From positions 4,558,001 to 4,622,000 of the forward strand of contig NZ_CP040297.1 in the NCBI RefSeq assembly GCF_013393945.1: a stretch of 64,000 nt of DNA, written 5' to 3'. Shown here piece after piece: positions 34,187-43,990 of this stretch. Both the position numbers and the translations under genes were made by a program. The notes beneath the pieces were generated by a model, which worked only from the letters and a program-made list of their open reading frames with translations, ran no database searches and was not told where the DNA came from. This DNA is from Nostoc sp. TCL26-01. Lineage in GTDB: Bacteria > Cyanobacteriota > Cyanobacteriia > Cyanobacteriales > Nostocaceae. The first letter of the stretch is position 1; the number at the start of each line of letters is the position of its first letter.

Positions 34187-35254
34187 ATGAAAACTTCTGC
34201 TTTGTTGTTAGCGTTTAGTCTGATGCTAACAGCTTGTAATGGTTCACAAAATACTGCCGTATCTCCCAGTCCTTCAGAAAATACCAGCACAGCAGAACCT
34301 GTACTGAATCAAACCAAAACTAAATCATTAGTAGTGACAACAGTAGCTCCACTGACAAATATTGTTAGTAATATTGCAGGCGATCGCCTTGATGTCAAAG
34401 GCATTATTCCCGAAGGTGCTGACTCTCACACCTTTGAGCCACGTCCCAGCGATGCCGATTTGTTATCAAAAGCTAACTTAATTCTCGTCAATGGTCTTTA
34501 TTTGGAAAGCCCAACAGAAAAGCTAGCAAAATCATCAAAACCCAAAGAAACAAATATTTATCAGTTGGGTAATAACACCATCACCCAAAGCCAGTGGATT
34601 TTTGACTTTAGCTTTCCCAAAGAAAAAGGCGATCCCAACCCGCATTTGTGGGTAAACCCGAAGTATGCTGAAGCCTACGCTAAACTAGCAGCTAAACAGT
34701 TAACGCAGTTAGACCCCGAAGGTAAAGACTACTACACCAAAAACTTAAATAACTACTTGCAACGCCTGGATGCTTTAGATCAAGTGACGCGAGAGGTAGT
34801 AGCAAGTATTCCTCCCCAAAACCGCAAACTCTTGACCTATCACGATTCTTGGGCATATTGGGCAAGAGAATACGGTTTTCAAGTCATTGGGGCAATTCAA
34901 CCCTCTGATTTTAAAGAACCTTCCGCTCAAGATGTTGCCAAGCTGATTGATCAGATTCGGAAACTTCAAGTACCCGCCATATTTGGCTCTGAGGTCTACC
35001 CTAGTAAAGTAGAAGAGCAAATTGCCCGCGAAGCTAAGGTCAAGACAGCTAACACAGCTGATGACGAACTACCAGGAACAGGTTCAGCCAACGCCTTAGA
35101 AAATAAAAATCCCCAGCACACTTATATTGGCATGATGGCCAATAATCTGCGAATCATTGCAGAAAATCTAGGCGGCAATCCCAAGTTGGTTGACAAACTT
35201 AACACCGCTAATGTGGTTGGCCCAACTGCAACGGCTACCAACGCCAATCAATAG
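34187..35254 (+). CDS. mntC: Metal ABC transporter substrate-binding lipoprotein (Mn-type ligands)
   Basis: 355-aa cluster A-I solute-binding protein. Lipoprotein signal MKTSALLLAFSLMLTAC with lipobox LTAC (lipid on Cys17). Four metal ligands can be read in family positions: His in GADSHTFEP, His in NPHLWVNP, Glu in IFGSEVYPS and Asp in NTADDELP. The H-H-E-D set is that of Mn-binding proteins (MntC/PsaA) rather than the three-His zinc set, and there is no His-rich loop. The gene order binding protein-ATPase-permease is that of mntCAB. Zinc cannot be fully excluded. Upstream 630 bp contain repeats and a palindrome. Confidence 0.85.
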   Translation: MKTSALLLAFSLMLTACNGSQNTAVSPSPSENTSTAEPVLNQTKTKSLVVTTVAPLTNIVSNIAGDRLDVKGIIPEGADSHTFEPRPSDADLLSKANLILVNGLYLESPTEKLAKSSKPKETNIYQLGNNTITQSQWIFDFSFPKEKGDPNPHLWVNPKYAEAYAKLAAKQLTQLDPEGKDYYTKNLNNYLQRLDALDQVTREVVASIPPQNRKLLTYHDSWAYWAREYGFQVIGAIQPSDFKEPSAQDVAKLIDQIRKLQVPAIFGSEVYPSKVEEQIAREAKVKTANTADDELPGTGSANALENKNPQHTYIGMMANNLRIIAENLGGNPKLVDKLNTANVVGPTATATNANQ

Positions 35255-35268
35255 TATTAACAAAACTA

Positions 35269-36105
35269 GTGGAACCAATACTAGAAATTAAAAATCTCAC
35301 CTGTGGGTTTCAAACTCAACCAGTCTTTACAGGCATAGATTTGACTCTTTATCCTGGTCAACTCTCTGGCTTGGTGGGGCCTTCGGGGAGTGGAAAAACC
35401 ACCCTCATCAGAGCCATTTTAGGGTTAGTTCATCCTTGGGCTGGGGAAATTTGGTTTCATGGTAGGCGTTTACAGCCGGGAATAGCGCCTCCCAAAGTGG
35501 GCTACGTACCACAGGTGGAAACAGTAGATTGGAATTTTCCTGTGACTGCATTGGAAGTAGTCATGATGGGGCGTTATCGCAAACAGCATTTATTACCTTG
35601 GTCTTCCCGGAAAGACCGCCTTGCTGCTAAAGCACTTTTAGAGCGAGTGGGAGTTGACCACATTGCCCATCGTCCCATCGGTGAACTATCAGGTGGACAA
35701 CAGCAGAGGGTATTTATTGCTAGGGCGCTGGTAGGAGAGCCGGAAATTGTGCTTTTAGATGAGCCTACTAGTAGTTCAGATTTACGAGTGCAGCACGAAT
35801 TATTACACCTGTTGGCTGAACTCAATCAGCAGGGGTTGACAATTCTGCTTTCTACTCATGATCTCAACTCTGTAGCGACTCATTTACCTTGGGTGGTGTG
35901 TTTTAATCACGGCATTATTGCCCAAGGTCAACCAATTGATATATTTACCCCCCCGATCTTGAAAAAGACTTTTGGCTCAGAAATGGTTGTCTTTCATCAA
36001 AATGGCCGGATTCTCATTGCCAGTGGTGATACTTCTTTGCAGCATCAAATGGAAGATAATTTGCCGCCAATTTTGAGACAAACGACCTCAAATAACCACA
36101 GCTAG
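35269..36105 (+). CDS. mntA: Metal ABC transporter ATP-binding protein
   Basis: Cytoplasmic ATPase of the importer, 278 aa from a GTG start 14 bp after the previous stop. Walker A GPSGSGKTT, Q-loop VGYVPQVETVDWNFP (the WNFP extension is typical of Mn/Zn/Fe importers), signature LSGGQQQRVFIARAL, Walker B EIVLLDEPTSSSD, and H-loop STHDLNS. In one operon with the genes before and after. Confidence 0.93.
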   Translation: MEPILEIKNLTCGFQTQPVFTGIDLTLYPGQLSGLVGPSGSGKTTLIRAILGLVHPWAGEIWFHGRRLQPGIAPPKVGYVPQVETVDWNFPVTALEVVMMGRYRKQHLLPWSSRKDRLAAKALLERVGVDHIAHRPIGELSGGQQQRVFIARALVGEPEIVLLDEPTSSSDLRVQHELLHLLAELNQQGLTILLSTHDLNSVATHLPWVVCFNHGIIAQGQPIDIFTPPILKKTFGSEMVVFHQNGRILIASGDTSLQHQMEDNLPPILRQTTSNNHS

Positions 36106-36115
36106 AATAGAACAA

Positions 36116-36973
36116 ATGGATTTTCTACTTAAACCCTTTGCCTACGAATTTTTTAGCCGGGCCATTTTTGTCGGCATGATGGCGGGACTTTTATGCGGTG
36201 TTATGGGTGTATTTATTATCACTCGCCGGATGAGTTACATTGCTCATGGGCTTTCTCATGCCATCTTAGGGGGAGCAGTTTTAAGCTATGTTTTAGGTCT
36301 AAATTTTTATCTTGGTTCAGGGATTTGGGGATTTGCGGCTGCTTTGCTGATTCAATATTTAACTGGACGGAAAGTCTACTCAGATGCAGCAATTGGCATT
36401 GTCACAACAGCTAGCTTTGCTTTGGGAGTAGCAATCATCAGCACTTACCGTAAGTTTAGCCAAAACTTTGAAGCGGCTTTGTTTGGTAATGTATTGGGTG
36501 TTGCGCCTACGGATTTATGGGCTGTTACGGGAGTCACGGTAATAATTTTAGGTTTGGTATTTTTGTTTTATCGACCATTGCTATTTTGGTGTTTTGACCG
36601 AGAAGTAGCACAGGTTCAGGGTGTACCTGTACTGGCGATGGATACACTGTTTGCTTTAATGTTGGCGACAATGTTAGTTGTTACCCTCAATATTTTAGGA
36701 GTAACATTGATCATTTCTGCGGTAGTTATTCCTGCTTCGATCGCTCGATTGTTAAGCGATCGCTTTGGTTATGTGATGATTATTTCTGGGATATTAGGGG
36801 CAGCGATCGCATTTGTGGGCATCTATCTCAGTTATTATCTAGACATCGCCTCTGGTGCTAGTGTTGTCTTACTTTCAACTTTAATTTTCGGTGGCGTTTT
36901 ATTGGGAAAAAATATTCAAAGTCGCCGCAAACGCTACATCCCATCCCTGGTTTCACCACATTATCAAGATTAG
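36116..36973 (+). CDS. mntB: Metal ABC transporter permease
   Basis: 285-aa integral membrane protein of the ABC-3 (ZnuB/MntB/PsaB) type with about eight membrane helices. Typical segments include GLLCGVMGVFIITRRMSYI, HGLSHAILGGAVLSYVLGLN and the cytoplasmic coupling region FDREVAQVQGVPV, then ILGVTLIISAVVIPASIARL. Starts 10 bp after the ATPase stop. Cytoplasmic tail basic. Confidence 0.93.
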   Translation: MDFLLKPFAYEFFSRAIFVGMMAGLLCGVMGVFIITRRMSYIAHGLSHAILGGAVLSYVLGLNFYLGSGIWGFAAALLIQYLTGRKVYSDAAIGIVTTASFALGVAIISTYRKFSQNFEAALFGNVLGVAPTDLWAVTGVTVIILGLVFLFYRPLLFWCFDREVAQVQGVPVLAMDTLFALMLATMLVVTLNILGVTLIISAVVIPASIARLLSDRFGYVMIISGILGAAIAFVGIYLSYYLDIASGASVVLLSTLIFGGVLLGKNIQSRRKRYIPSLVSPHYQD

Positions 36974-37089
36974 GAACTTACAGATAAAACGACCAAAAAA
37001 TACCTCCAGATTCTTAGGAAAAATCGCTAGCAATCTGAAGGCTGGATGAGTTTTTTGACTATTAGAGATTTTTTTGCATATTGACTGAA

Positions 37090-38469
37090 TTAACCATTGA
37101 CTTCTAACTTCAATACTTGCCCAATTACTGCCAGACTTTCTTCAAACAGTGACTCTCGACCCCAGCGTTGTACCTGCTGACTCAGCAGTGCTTCTGCTTT
37201 TTGTTCAGATAGAGAACTCACCTGTTGAAACAGACCAGCAGCTTGAGCGCCACCATGAGTTTCCATGCGCATACAACCGCCAGTTTCTGAGCAAATCACT
37301 GTACCACAGTTGGCTTGGGGATTGGTAGAACTTAGACGCAGAGCAATTAAATCCCCCATAATATCACCGACATCAGCTACGGGAACCCCTGCCAATTCAG
37401 CTTCTATTTGTCTTTGGTCTTGGTTGAGAAAGTGAATGCGGGTGATATCATAGTCTCCACTTTCCTTTTTATAGGCCACAGGTAGCCATTCTAAGCGACT
37501 TGCTAGCCAACCCAAAAATAATATTGCTTGTGCGGGATTGCCTTTTTCGTAGTCAATTGTCACTCGGTCAATTTCTCCTAGTGCGGCGCGGCGGTTGGGA
37601 GAATCGTAAGCTTCGGCTGTCAATTCTTGCCATGCAGCCAAGCGTCGCCAGTTTAAATCAGCTAGGGGTACACCGGTTTCTACCAAGGATTGCAAGCTGA
37701 GTAAATCGGTTTCGGGTTCATTAAAGTTGCAAGAATCCACAATGACGTTATTGCAGACTGCTGCCAAGCGCTTAAATAGAGAATTGTTGGGGTCTGGTGT
37801 AGCTTTCCACCACAAGAACTTGGGCAAACCACCAATCAACAATGCCGGAATCATCCCACCTACACGTTCTAAGGCCGCAGGTGTACCACTGAGGGTGATG
37901 TATTCACAACAGATGAGGGTACTGGAAGATTGTTTTTGAATTGGGCAATAGGCGGAAACTTGCGCTTTTACCCCTGCATCTTCACCCACAATTGGACACA
38001 GAGCAATAATGCGGCAAGGGTTACGCAGAGCAATTTCATCAGCAATTCTTGGACTGACTACACTGGTATTGTAGGAAGTATTACCGTTAGCAATTTCACC
38101 TGTGGCTCCATTACCCTGACGTTTAGTAAATTCTTCCCGTAGTTTAGCAATGGTTTCGGGTGTAGCTGTGCCGGTTTCTGGCAATGCGTATTTAATTTGT
38201 ACTTGTCGCAGGGCAGTTTCTGTCTGAGGGCCTAAGATCCCATCAATCGGGCCGTTGTAGAATCCTAAAGAAGCCAGCAGATACTGAGTTTCTTCTGGTT
38301 CGTAAACGACTAATGTGAATGTGGTAGCACGAGTTGCCGCAGGTAAAGCGCCATCTTCGCCTGTGATGCCGTAGCTTTGCCAAATCTGATTTAATTCCGC
38401 TTCAATTTCATTGAGCGAAATATCTTTTGGGGCTTGCAGTGAAAAAATGGTAGGAGCTTGGGTAGTCAT
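37090..38469 (-). CDS. opcA: Glucose-6-phosphate dehydrogenase assembly/activator protein OpcA
   Basis: Activates G6PDH (Zwf) allosterically in cyanobacteria; redox state set by thioredoxin. 459 aa from ATG 38469. An N-terminal peptidoglycan-binding-like fold (LLASLGFYNGPIDGILGPQT) is followed by the OpcA domain (LPKFLWWKATPDP, VDSCNFNEPETDL). With this start, cysteines fall at C388, C393 and C399 (CGTVICSETGGC), and C393/C399 are the reported thioredoxin-target pair of Anabaena OpcA, which supports the start. Last gene of the fbp-tal-zwf-opcA operon; a TTGTCAG heptamer array lies in the 114-bp gap to zwf. Confidence 0.95.
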   Translation of the reverse strand: MTTQAPTIFSLQAPKDISLNEIEAELNQIWQSYGITGEDGALPAATRATTFTLVVYEPEETQYLLASLGFYNGPIDGILGPQTETALRQVQIKYALPETGTATPETIAKLREEFTKRQGNGATGEIANGNTSYNTSVVSPRIADEIALRNPCRIIALCPIVGEDAGVKAQVSAYCPIQKQSSSTLICCEYITLSGTPAALERVGGMIPALLIGGLPKFLWWKATPDPNNSLFKRLAAVCNNVIVDSCNFNEPETDLLSLQSLVETGVPLADLNWRRLAAWQELTAEAYDSPNRRAALGEIDRVTIDYEKGNPAQAILFLGWLASRLEWLPVAYKKESGDYDITRIHFLNQDQRQIEAELAGVPVADVGDIMGDLIALRLSSTNPQANCGTVICSETGGCMRMETHGGAQAAGLFQQVSSLSEQKAEALLSQQVQRWGRESLFEESLAVIGQVLKLEVNG

Positions 38470-38583
38470 AGCCAATTTTGTGAGTTGTGAATGTGAGTTG
38501 TCAGTTGTCAGTTGTCAGTTGTCAGTTGTGGTTTTTGATGTCACCAACTAATGACTAATGACTACTGACTAATGACTAAATTT
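38470..38583. repeat. STRR between zwf and opcA
   Basis: TTGTCAG heptamers (38496-38528) and GACTAAT heptamers (38549-38580), within an operon and therefore transcribed. Confidence 0.85.
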
Positions 38584-40113
38584 TTAGAGCCTGCGCCAGC
38601 GACGACCGTCTTGGTTAATTAAAAATTCTGCTTCTGCTGGTTCCCAAGTGCCTGCTTCGTATTGAGGAACAATCAGGGGGTCAGAAGGTGCATCCCAAAC
38701 TGAAAGGGCGGGGGTGACTACCTGCCAAGCTGCCTCTACTTCGTCTGCACGGGTGAATAATGTTTGGTCGCCCATCATACAATCAAGGAATAGGCGATCG
38801 TAAGCATCGGAAGTTGCCGCAATCCCAAAGGAACCATAGCTAAAATCCATATCCACAGAACGAGTCCGGAATTCTGCTCCTGGCATTTTCACATCAAAAC
38901 GTAGTGAAATGCCTTCGTTAGGCTGAATCCGCATTGCTAAAATATTGGCATTTCTTTGTTGGGCGGCGGATTGAAACATCCGTGAAGGTACATCGCGGAA
39001 GTGAATAGAAATTTCACTCACTTTTTTCGGCATCCGCTTGCCAGTGCGTAAGTAGAAGGGAACACCTTGCCAGCGCCAGTTATCTACTAAGAATTTCATG
39101 GCGACGTAAGTGGGTGTAGTCGAGTTTGGGTCTACTCCTGGTTCTTCTCTATACCCAGGTACGGGTTGACCTTTCATCCAGCCATTGCTGTATTGACCAC
39201 GGACGGCGGAACGTGACAAGTTATGGATGTCTGCTAGGCGTGTAGCTTGTAATGCCTTGACTTTTTCTGTGCGGATACTGTCAGCATCCATTGAGTTGGG
39301 TGCTTCCATTGCCGTAAGACAGTAAAGCTGCATCAGATGGTTTTGCAACATATCCCGCAGTGCGCCGGCTTTTTCGTAGTAACCCGCCCGGTCTTCTACA
39401 CCTACGGTTTCTGCCACGGTAATTTGCACGTGGTCAACAAAATGACGATTCCACAACGGTTCAAAAATCGCATTGGCAAAGCGGAATACCAATAAGTTTT
39501 GAACTGTCTCTTTACCTAAGTAGTGGTCAATTCGGTAGACTTGGTTTTCTTTACAATATTTCTGGACGACTTGATTGAGGCTTTGGGCTGAGGCTAAATC
39601 TCGACCAAAAGGTTTTTCAATGACTAGACGATGTTTGTAGGAGTCGTCTAGCATTCCTGCGCCTCCTAATTGCTTGATGGCTTCAGGGAAGAAGTTAGGC
39701 GCGACGGAGAGGTAGAACATTCTGTTACCTCTGGTTCCCCGTTTTTCGTCTAATTCAACCAGGAGGTCTTTGAGTTTTTGATAGCTTTCGGGGTTATCTA
39801 TGTCTCCAGGACAGTAGAATAGACCTTGAGAAAAATCTTGCCAGAGTTCTTCTGGGTCAACGCCACCGTGGGCTTCTTCCATCCCTTTACGCATTTGTTC
39901 ACGGAAGTATTCGTGACTCCATTCCCGACGGGCTACACCGACAATGGTGGTTTCTGGGGGAATACGTCTTTCTTTCCGCAGTTTGTAAAGTGCGGGAACG
40001 AGTTTGCGCCAGGTAAGATCACCAGAAGCGCCAAAGATAACGATAATTTGGGGTTCGGGCATTCCTTGCTGTTGCAAGCCAACGCGCAAAGGATTTTCTA
40101 GAAGACTAACCAT
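38584..40113 (-). CDS. zwf: Glucose-6-phosphate 1-dehydrogenase
   Basis: First enzyme of the oxidative pentose phosphate pathway; makes NADPH from glucose-6-phosphate, the main reductant source in the dark and in heterocysts. 509 aa. NADP fold IIVIFGASGDLTWRKLVPAL, active-site RIDHYLGKETVQNLLVFRFA, and YEKAGALRDMLQNHLMQL. Third gene of the operon; the next gene encodes its activator. Confidence 0.97.
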   Translation of the reverse strand: MVSLLENPLRVGLQQQGMPEPQIIVIFGASGDLTWRKLVPALYKLRKERRIPPETTIVGVARREWSHEYFREQMRKGMEEAHGGVDPEELWQDFSQGLFYCPGDIDNPESYQKLKDLLVELDEKRGTRGNRMFYLSVAPNFFPEAIKQLGGAGMLDDSYKHRLVIEKPFGRDLASAQSLNQVVQKYCKENQVYRIDHYLGKETVQNLLVFRFANAIFEPLWNRHFVDHVQITVAETVGVEDRAGYYEKAGALRDMLQNHLMQLYCLTAMEAPNSMDADSIRTEKVKALQATRLADIHNLSRSAVRGQYSNGWMKGQPVPGYREEPGVDPNSTTPTYVAMKFLVDNWRWQGVPFYLRTGKRMPKKVSEISIHFRDVPSRMFQSAAQQRNANILAMRIQPNEGISLRFDVKMPGAEFRTRSVDMDFSYGSFGIAATSDAYDRLFLDCMMGDQTLFTRADEVEAAWQVVTPALSVWDAPSDPLIVPQYEAGTWEPAEAEFLINQDGRRWRRL

Positions 40114-40315
40114 AAGAGTTGGGGATTTTAGGTGGGAGGTTGAAGATTGGGGGGGATTGGGGATTGGGTATTGGGGATTGGGTATTGGGGAACTCGGGGC
40201 CCCCTCTGGGGATAAGGGGTAATGGGGGTTGGGGATGAGGTAAATTTACTCTTCCTTGCACCCTACGCCTGTACCTTTTCCCAGTCACTAGTCCCCAGTT
40301 CCTAGTCCCCAGTCT
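40114..40315. repeat. Repeats between tal and zwf
   Basis: GGGGATT/GGGTATT heptamers (40148-40192) and CCCAGTC/CTAGTCC heptamers (40278-40315). Confidence 0.75.
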
Positions 40316-41461
40316 CTATACTGGTGACAATAGCTTGACTTTGCCCTCTAAAGAGTTCATGAGGGACTGGAAGGGTTGGACAAATTTGTTAATACCTTCG
40401 ATTAACAATTCGTCCATGACTGCATGAATATCAATGTTGATGTCTGGGTCTTTGAGGCTTTCTATCAGTTGGTAAGCTTCTGTGACTCCTGTTTCTATAC
40501 GGTTAGCAACATCACAATGGTCAGCACAAGCGGTAATTGTCGCTGGTGGTAAAGTGTTTACAGTGTCTTGACCAATCAACTCATCGACATACATGACATC
40601 GCTGTAGCTGGGGTCTTTGGTGCTAGTGCTAGCCCACAGTAATCTTTGAACTTTTGCCCCTTGATTGGCTAGGGCTTGCCAGCGACTATCAGCCAGAATT
40701 TTTTTGTACTCTTGATAGGCTATCTTGGCATTAGCGATCGCTACTTTACCTTTGACAGCCCTGAGTTTTGCTTCTACGCTAATATCATCAACGCCACGCT
40801 GTAATTTAGCGTCAATTTTGGCATCAATATTGCTATCAATTCGACTGAGAAAGAAGCTAGCGACAGAAGCAATCTGGCTAATATCTTGACCTTTGGCTAG
40901 TCGGTTTTCTAAGCCACGAATATAAGCCCAAGCTGTGCTGATATAGCTTTTCACAGAAAACAACAAGGTAATGTTGACATTAATCCCTTCAGATATTACC
41001 TGTTCTACTGCTGGTAACCCGGCTTCTGTACCAGGAATTTTAATCATCACATTTTCCCGCCCAATTTCTTGATAATAACGACGGGCTTCGTTAATTGTGG
41101 CTTGGGTATCATGGGCAATGGTTGGTGGGACTTCAATACTCACATAACCATCAAGTCTATTCGTGGCTTCATATACAGGACGCAAGATATCACAAGCATG
41201 ACGAATATCAGCAAAAACGAGGGATTCATAAATCTTGTACGTTGGTAATGCCTCCCGAATTCCCGCTTCTATCTCAGCATCGTAAATCGCATTATCAGAA
41301 ATTGCTTTTTCAAAAATAGCTGGGTTGGAGGTAATGCCACAAACCCCTTGATTTTTAACTAGATTTTGCAGTTCCCCTGATTGAATGATGTCACGGCTCA
41401 AATTATCCATCCAGATACTTTGACCGTATTGTTTAATTTCTAGTAGATGATTGGTAGTCAT
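40316..41461 (-). CDS. tal: Transaldolase
   Basis: Non-oxidative pentose phosphate enzyme moving a dihydroxyacetone unit from sedoheptulose-7-P to glyceraldehyde-3-P. 381 aa from ATG 41461 (MTTNHLLEIKQYGQSIWMDN). Schiff-base Lys in VMIKIPGTEAG, plus NVTLLFSV and ASVASFFLSRID. Upstream in-frame starts to 41530 would add a leader that does not look like this family. Operon with fbp upstream and zwf downstream. Confidence 0.95.
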   Translation of the reverse strand: MTTNHLLEIKQYGQSIWMDNLSRDIIQSGELQNLVKNQGVCGITSNPAIFEKAISDNAIYDAEIEAGIREALPTYKIYESLVFADIRHACDILRPVYEATNRLDGYVSIEVPPTIAHDTQATINEARRYYQEIGRENVMIKIPGTEAGLPAVEQVISEGINVNITLLFSVKSYISTAWAYIRGLENRLAKGQDISQIASVASFFLSRIDSNIDAKIDAKLQRGVDDISVEAKLRAVKGKVAIANAKIAYQEYKKILADSRWQALANQGAKVQRLLWASTSTKDPSYSDVMYVDELIGQDTVNTLPPATITACADHCDVANRIETGVTEAYQLIESLKDPDINIDIHAVMDELLIEGINKFVQPFQSLMNSLEGKVKLLSPV

Positions 41462-41688
41462 GGCGATAATTCGGTTCCCTCTGTAAATGATGTGTCTGAG
41501 TGATTTGACAAAACCCATCAAAAGCATCATGTGACTTTTGCATTTTTGCTTTGCCTAACACTTAGCGCATCGGCCAGCTGAGATAATCTGGGGAGTGGAG
41601 AGTGCTGAGTAAAGAGTGAGGGAGTGAGGGAGTGAGGGAGGTAGTAAGAATTGCTAATGACTATTGACCAATGACTATTGACCAATGA

Positions 41689-42738
41689 CTAATGACCATT
41701 CTGAATAAAAGATTCTACTTTTGCTACATCTTCTTTGCTACCAATAATCAAAGGTGTACGTTGATGCAGTTTTTTCGGGACAACTTCTAAAACATCTACT
41801 AACCCTGTAGTTGCACGACCGCCAGCTTGCTCAATCACAAAGGCTAAGGGCGCAGACTCATATAACAAGCGCAGTTTTCCTTCTGGTTTTTGAATTGTTC
41901 CTGGGTAAAGAAATACACCACCTTGAACTAAAATTCTGTGAATATCACTGACCATTGCCCCACTGTAACGAGCTGTGTAGCCTTCGGTGCGATGAACATA
42001 ACGGATATATTCACGAATAGATTCTTCCCACTGCCAAAAGTTACCTTCATTGACACTGTAAACTGCGCCGTGGTTAGGAATGCGGATATTTTCTTCTGTG
42101 AGGATAAATTCTCCTAAGCTAGGATCAAGGGTAAATGAATGCACCCCTCTACCTATAGTATAAACCAGCATGGTGCTGGGCCCGTACAGGATGTATCCCG
42201 CCGCAATTTGTTTGCGTCCGTTGGTGAGTAGGTCTTTTGCTTGACCGTCGCTATCATCCCCTTCTTGTTGACGAATAGCAAAGATGGAACCCAAGCTGAG
42301 ATTTGTGTCGGTGTTGGATGAACCATCTATGGGGTCATAAAGTAGGGTATAACGACCTATGGGGCAATTTTCTGGGATATAGTATGGTTCGTCCATTTCT
42401 TCGGAAGCTAGGCGACAAACTAAACCGCTTTGCTTAAACACGGAGATAAATACGTCATTGGCGTAAACATCCATCTTTTTAACGGATTCGCCTTGGACAT
42501 TCACATCTCCTGTAAATCCTAGTACACCTTCCATCAAACCAGCACGGCTAAGGCGACGGGCAACTAGTTTACCAGCTAAAGCAATCCGATTCATCAACGC
42601 ACTTAAATCTTGTGCATCTGGGGAAAAACTTTGCAGTTGCTGTAATACGTGACGGGATAAGGTTGTACAATCTCGATCTAGGCTTTTGTCTGTAGCGTCG
42701 TTGCTGGACAACTCCAAGGATTCTGAAGCTTTGGTCAT
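41689..42738 (-). CDS. fbp: Class I fructose-1,6-bisphosphatase
   Basis: Dephosphorylates fructose-1,6-bisphosphate in gluconeogenesis and hexose-phosphate recycling. 349 aa, class I: metal site LLYDPIDGSSNTDTNLSLG, substrate region YSGAMVSDIHRILVQGGVFL and YPGTIQKPEGKLRLLYE. First gene of the fbp-tal-zwf-opcA operon known from heterocystous cyanobacteria. Short heptamer arrays (41585-41688) separate it from tal. Confidence 0.96.
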   Translation of the reverse strand: MTKASESLELSSNDATDKSLDRDCTTLSRHVLQQLQSFSPDAQDLSALMNRIALAGKLVARRLSRAGLMEGVLGFTGDVNVQGESVKKMDVYANDVFISVFKQSGLVCRLASEEMDEPYYIPENCPIGRYTLLYDPIDGSSNTDTNLSLGSIFAIRQQEGDDSDGQAKDLLTNGRKQIAAGYILYGPSTMLVYTIGRGVHSFTLDPSLGEFILTEENIRIPNHGAVYSVNEGNFWQWEESIREYIRYVHRTEGYTARYSGAMVSDIHRILVQGGVFLYPGTIQKPEGKLRLLYESAPLAFVIEQAGGRATTGLVDVLEVVPKKLHQRTPLIIGSKEDVAKVESFIQNGH

Positions 42739-43144
42739 CTTATGTACTCCCTAATGGCTGGCTGTGAGTGGGGTGGAATGAACTGTTGCTGCCTTTATCT
42801 TAGAAAGGTAATTTCCGAAAATATATGTGATTTTAGATAAACTAAAGGAATGAAGAGTAAGCGATCGCTTTACCTGGAATTGGCAATTAGTGATGAGAGA
42901 GTAAGGCTATATGGGTGTAAGGGTATAAGGATTTTGAACATATACACCTCTACACACATATATCATTACAAAATGAATATCAGGTAAGCGTTTCATTAAG
43001 TGAGGATGAGTGTTTTCCTTTCGCTTATCTGTCTTAGTGAGATTAAATGTGCAGTTTTTACTGCTTTATTTGTCTATATCTAGCAAAAGTCATTCTTTAG
43101 GAAATTGATAATTAGAATACATTTTGCTAGAATAGTTTACTAAC
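42739..43144. promoter_or_regulatory. Upstream region of the fbp operon
   Basis: 406 bp with no coding frame or strong repeat. It must carry the fbp operon promoter (- strand) and the 3' end of the RRM transcript. A GGTGTAAGGGTATAAGG-type stretch at 42914-42930 is followed by TACACCTCTACACACATAT. I could not assign NtcA or other operators. Confidence 0.35.
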
Positions 43145-43429
43145 CTAAAAATCTTGTTTTTTCGCCCAACTACCTCGTCGGTCATCTTCTCGCGGTTTGG
43201 CTTTATTCACCCTCAGTTGACGGCCCATCCATTCTGCGCCATCTAATTCTGTAATAGCTGCGTCTTCTTGTGCGTCTTCATTCATTTCGACAAAAGCGAA
43301 ACCACGCATCCTGCCTGTTTCGCGGTCGGTAGGTAACACCACTCGTTTCACCTCACCGTAATCTGCAAATACGGCTCTTAAGTCTGCTTCGGTGGCGCGG
43401 TAGGAGAGATTTCCAACGTAGATAGTCAT
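43145..43429 (-). CDS. RNA-binding protein with one RRM domain (Rbp family)
   Basis: 94-aa glycine-poor member of the cyanobacterial Rbp family, RNA-binding proteins linked to cold and stress response and mRNA handling. RNP2 is IYVGNLSYRA at the N-terminus and RNP1 is RMRGFAFVEM. The C-terminal tail is short (REDDRRGSWAKKQDF) without the Gly-rich domain of cold-induced members. Long AT-rich upstream region, commonly involved in rbp cold control. Confidence 0.95.
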   Translation of the reverse strand: MTIYVGNLSYRATEADLRAVFADYGEVKRVVLPTDRETGRMRGFAFVEMNEDAQEDAAITELDGAEWMGRQLRVNKAKPREDDRRGSWAKKQDF

Positions 43430-43760
43430 GTGGGATCACGTAATTCTGAACAAACAGTAACTAATTCAGCATGAAAACTTTTCTAAGCAAACAACGAATT
43501 TTGCTTAGTATTTAGTTGGTCACAGGATAGTAAATGTTGTAGAGCAGCAATCATCGTTGCTGGCGTTAACTGCAACTTTTACCTTCCATCTAGCTGAACT
43601 GAGGCATACGCTCATATGATAACTGATTGTGATAATTTTCAAAGTGAGAGAGATTACAAAGTCTGTTAATCAGTAACGCTGATATAGTCATCTGATTTGA
43701 TTTCTGAATCACTCGTAGGGGTAAGGGACTGGGGACTGGGAACTGGGAAGCAAGAATAAA
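43430..43760. promoter_or_regulatory. Upstream region of the RRM gene
   Basis: AT-rich, no gene seen. It should hold the RRM gene promoter and 5' leader. GGGGACTGGGAACTGGG-type heptamers occur at 43727-43750. Confidence 0.4.
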
Positions 43761-43825
43761 GGTGTACTGAGTTTTGTATGCGTAAGCGCAGGCTTCGCCA
43801 ACAAAAATAAAATATGAGTTCTATA
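43761..43825 (-). mobile_element. Partial copy of MITE-like family B
   Basis: In reverse orientation this segment (GGTGTACTGAGTTTTGTATG ... GCCAACAAAAATAAAATATG ... CTATA) matches the left ~65 bp of the elements at 33771 and 60757, with several differences. The other end is missing. It lies 14 bp from a family A MITE. Confidence 0.7.
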
Positions 43826-43839
43826 GGATTTGTATCTGA

Positions 43840-43909
43840 GAGGTTGTTTGAAAAGTCTAATATGTTACTTGGGCGAATATAATTCGCCCCATACTTTTCA
43901 AACATCCTC
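43840..43909. mobile_element. MITE, family A, 70 bp, TGA target duplication
   Basis: 17-nt ends GAGGTTGTTTGAAAAGT and complement of GAGGATGTTTGAAAAGT. TGA stands on both sides (43837-43839, 43910-43912). The centre holds a perfect hairpin GGGCGAAT-ATA-ATTCGCCC. Ends are the same family as 11073-11226, but the interior is unrelated and shorter. Confidence 0.85.
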
Positions 43910-43990
43910 TGATTGGGGAAAACAGGGAATAGCCAATAGGCGATAGAAAGTAGGTTTTCTCTACACTCCACAACTTTTCATATAACTACG

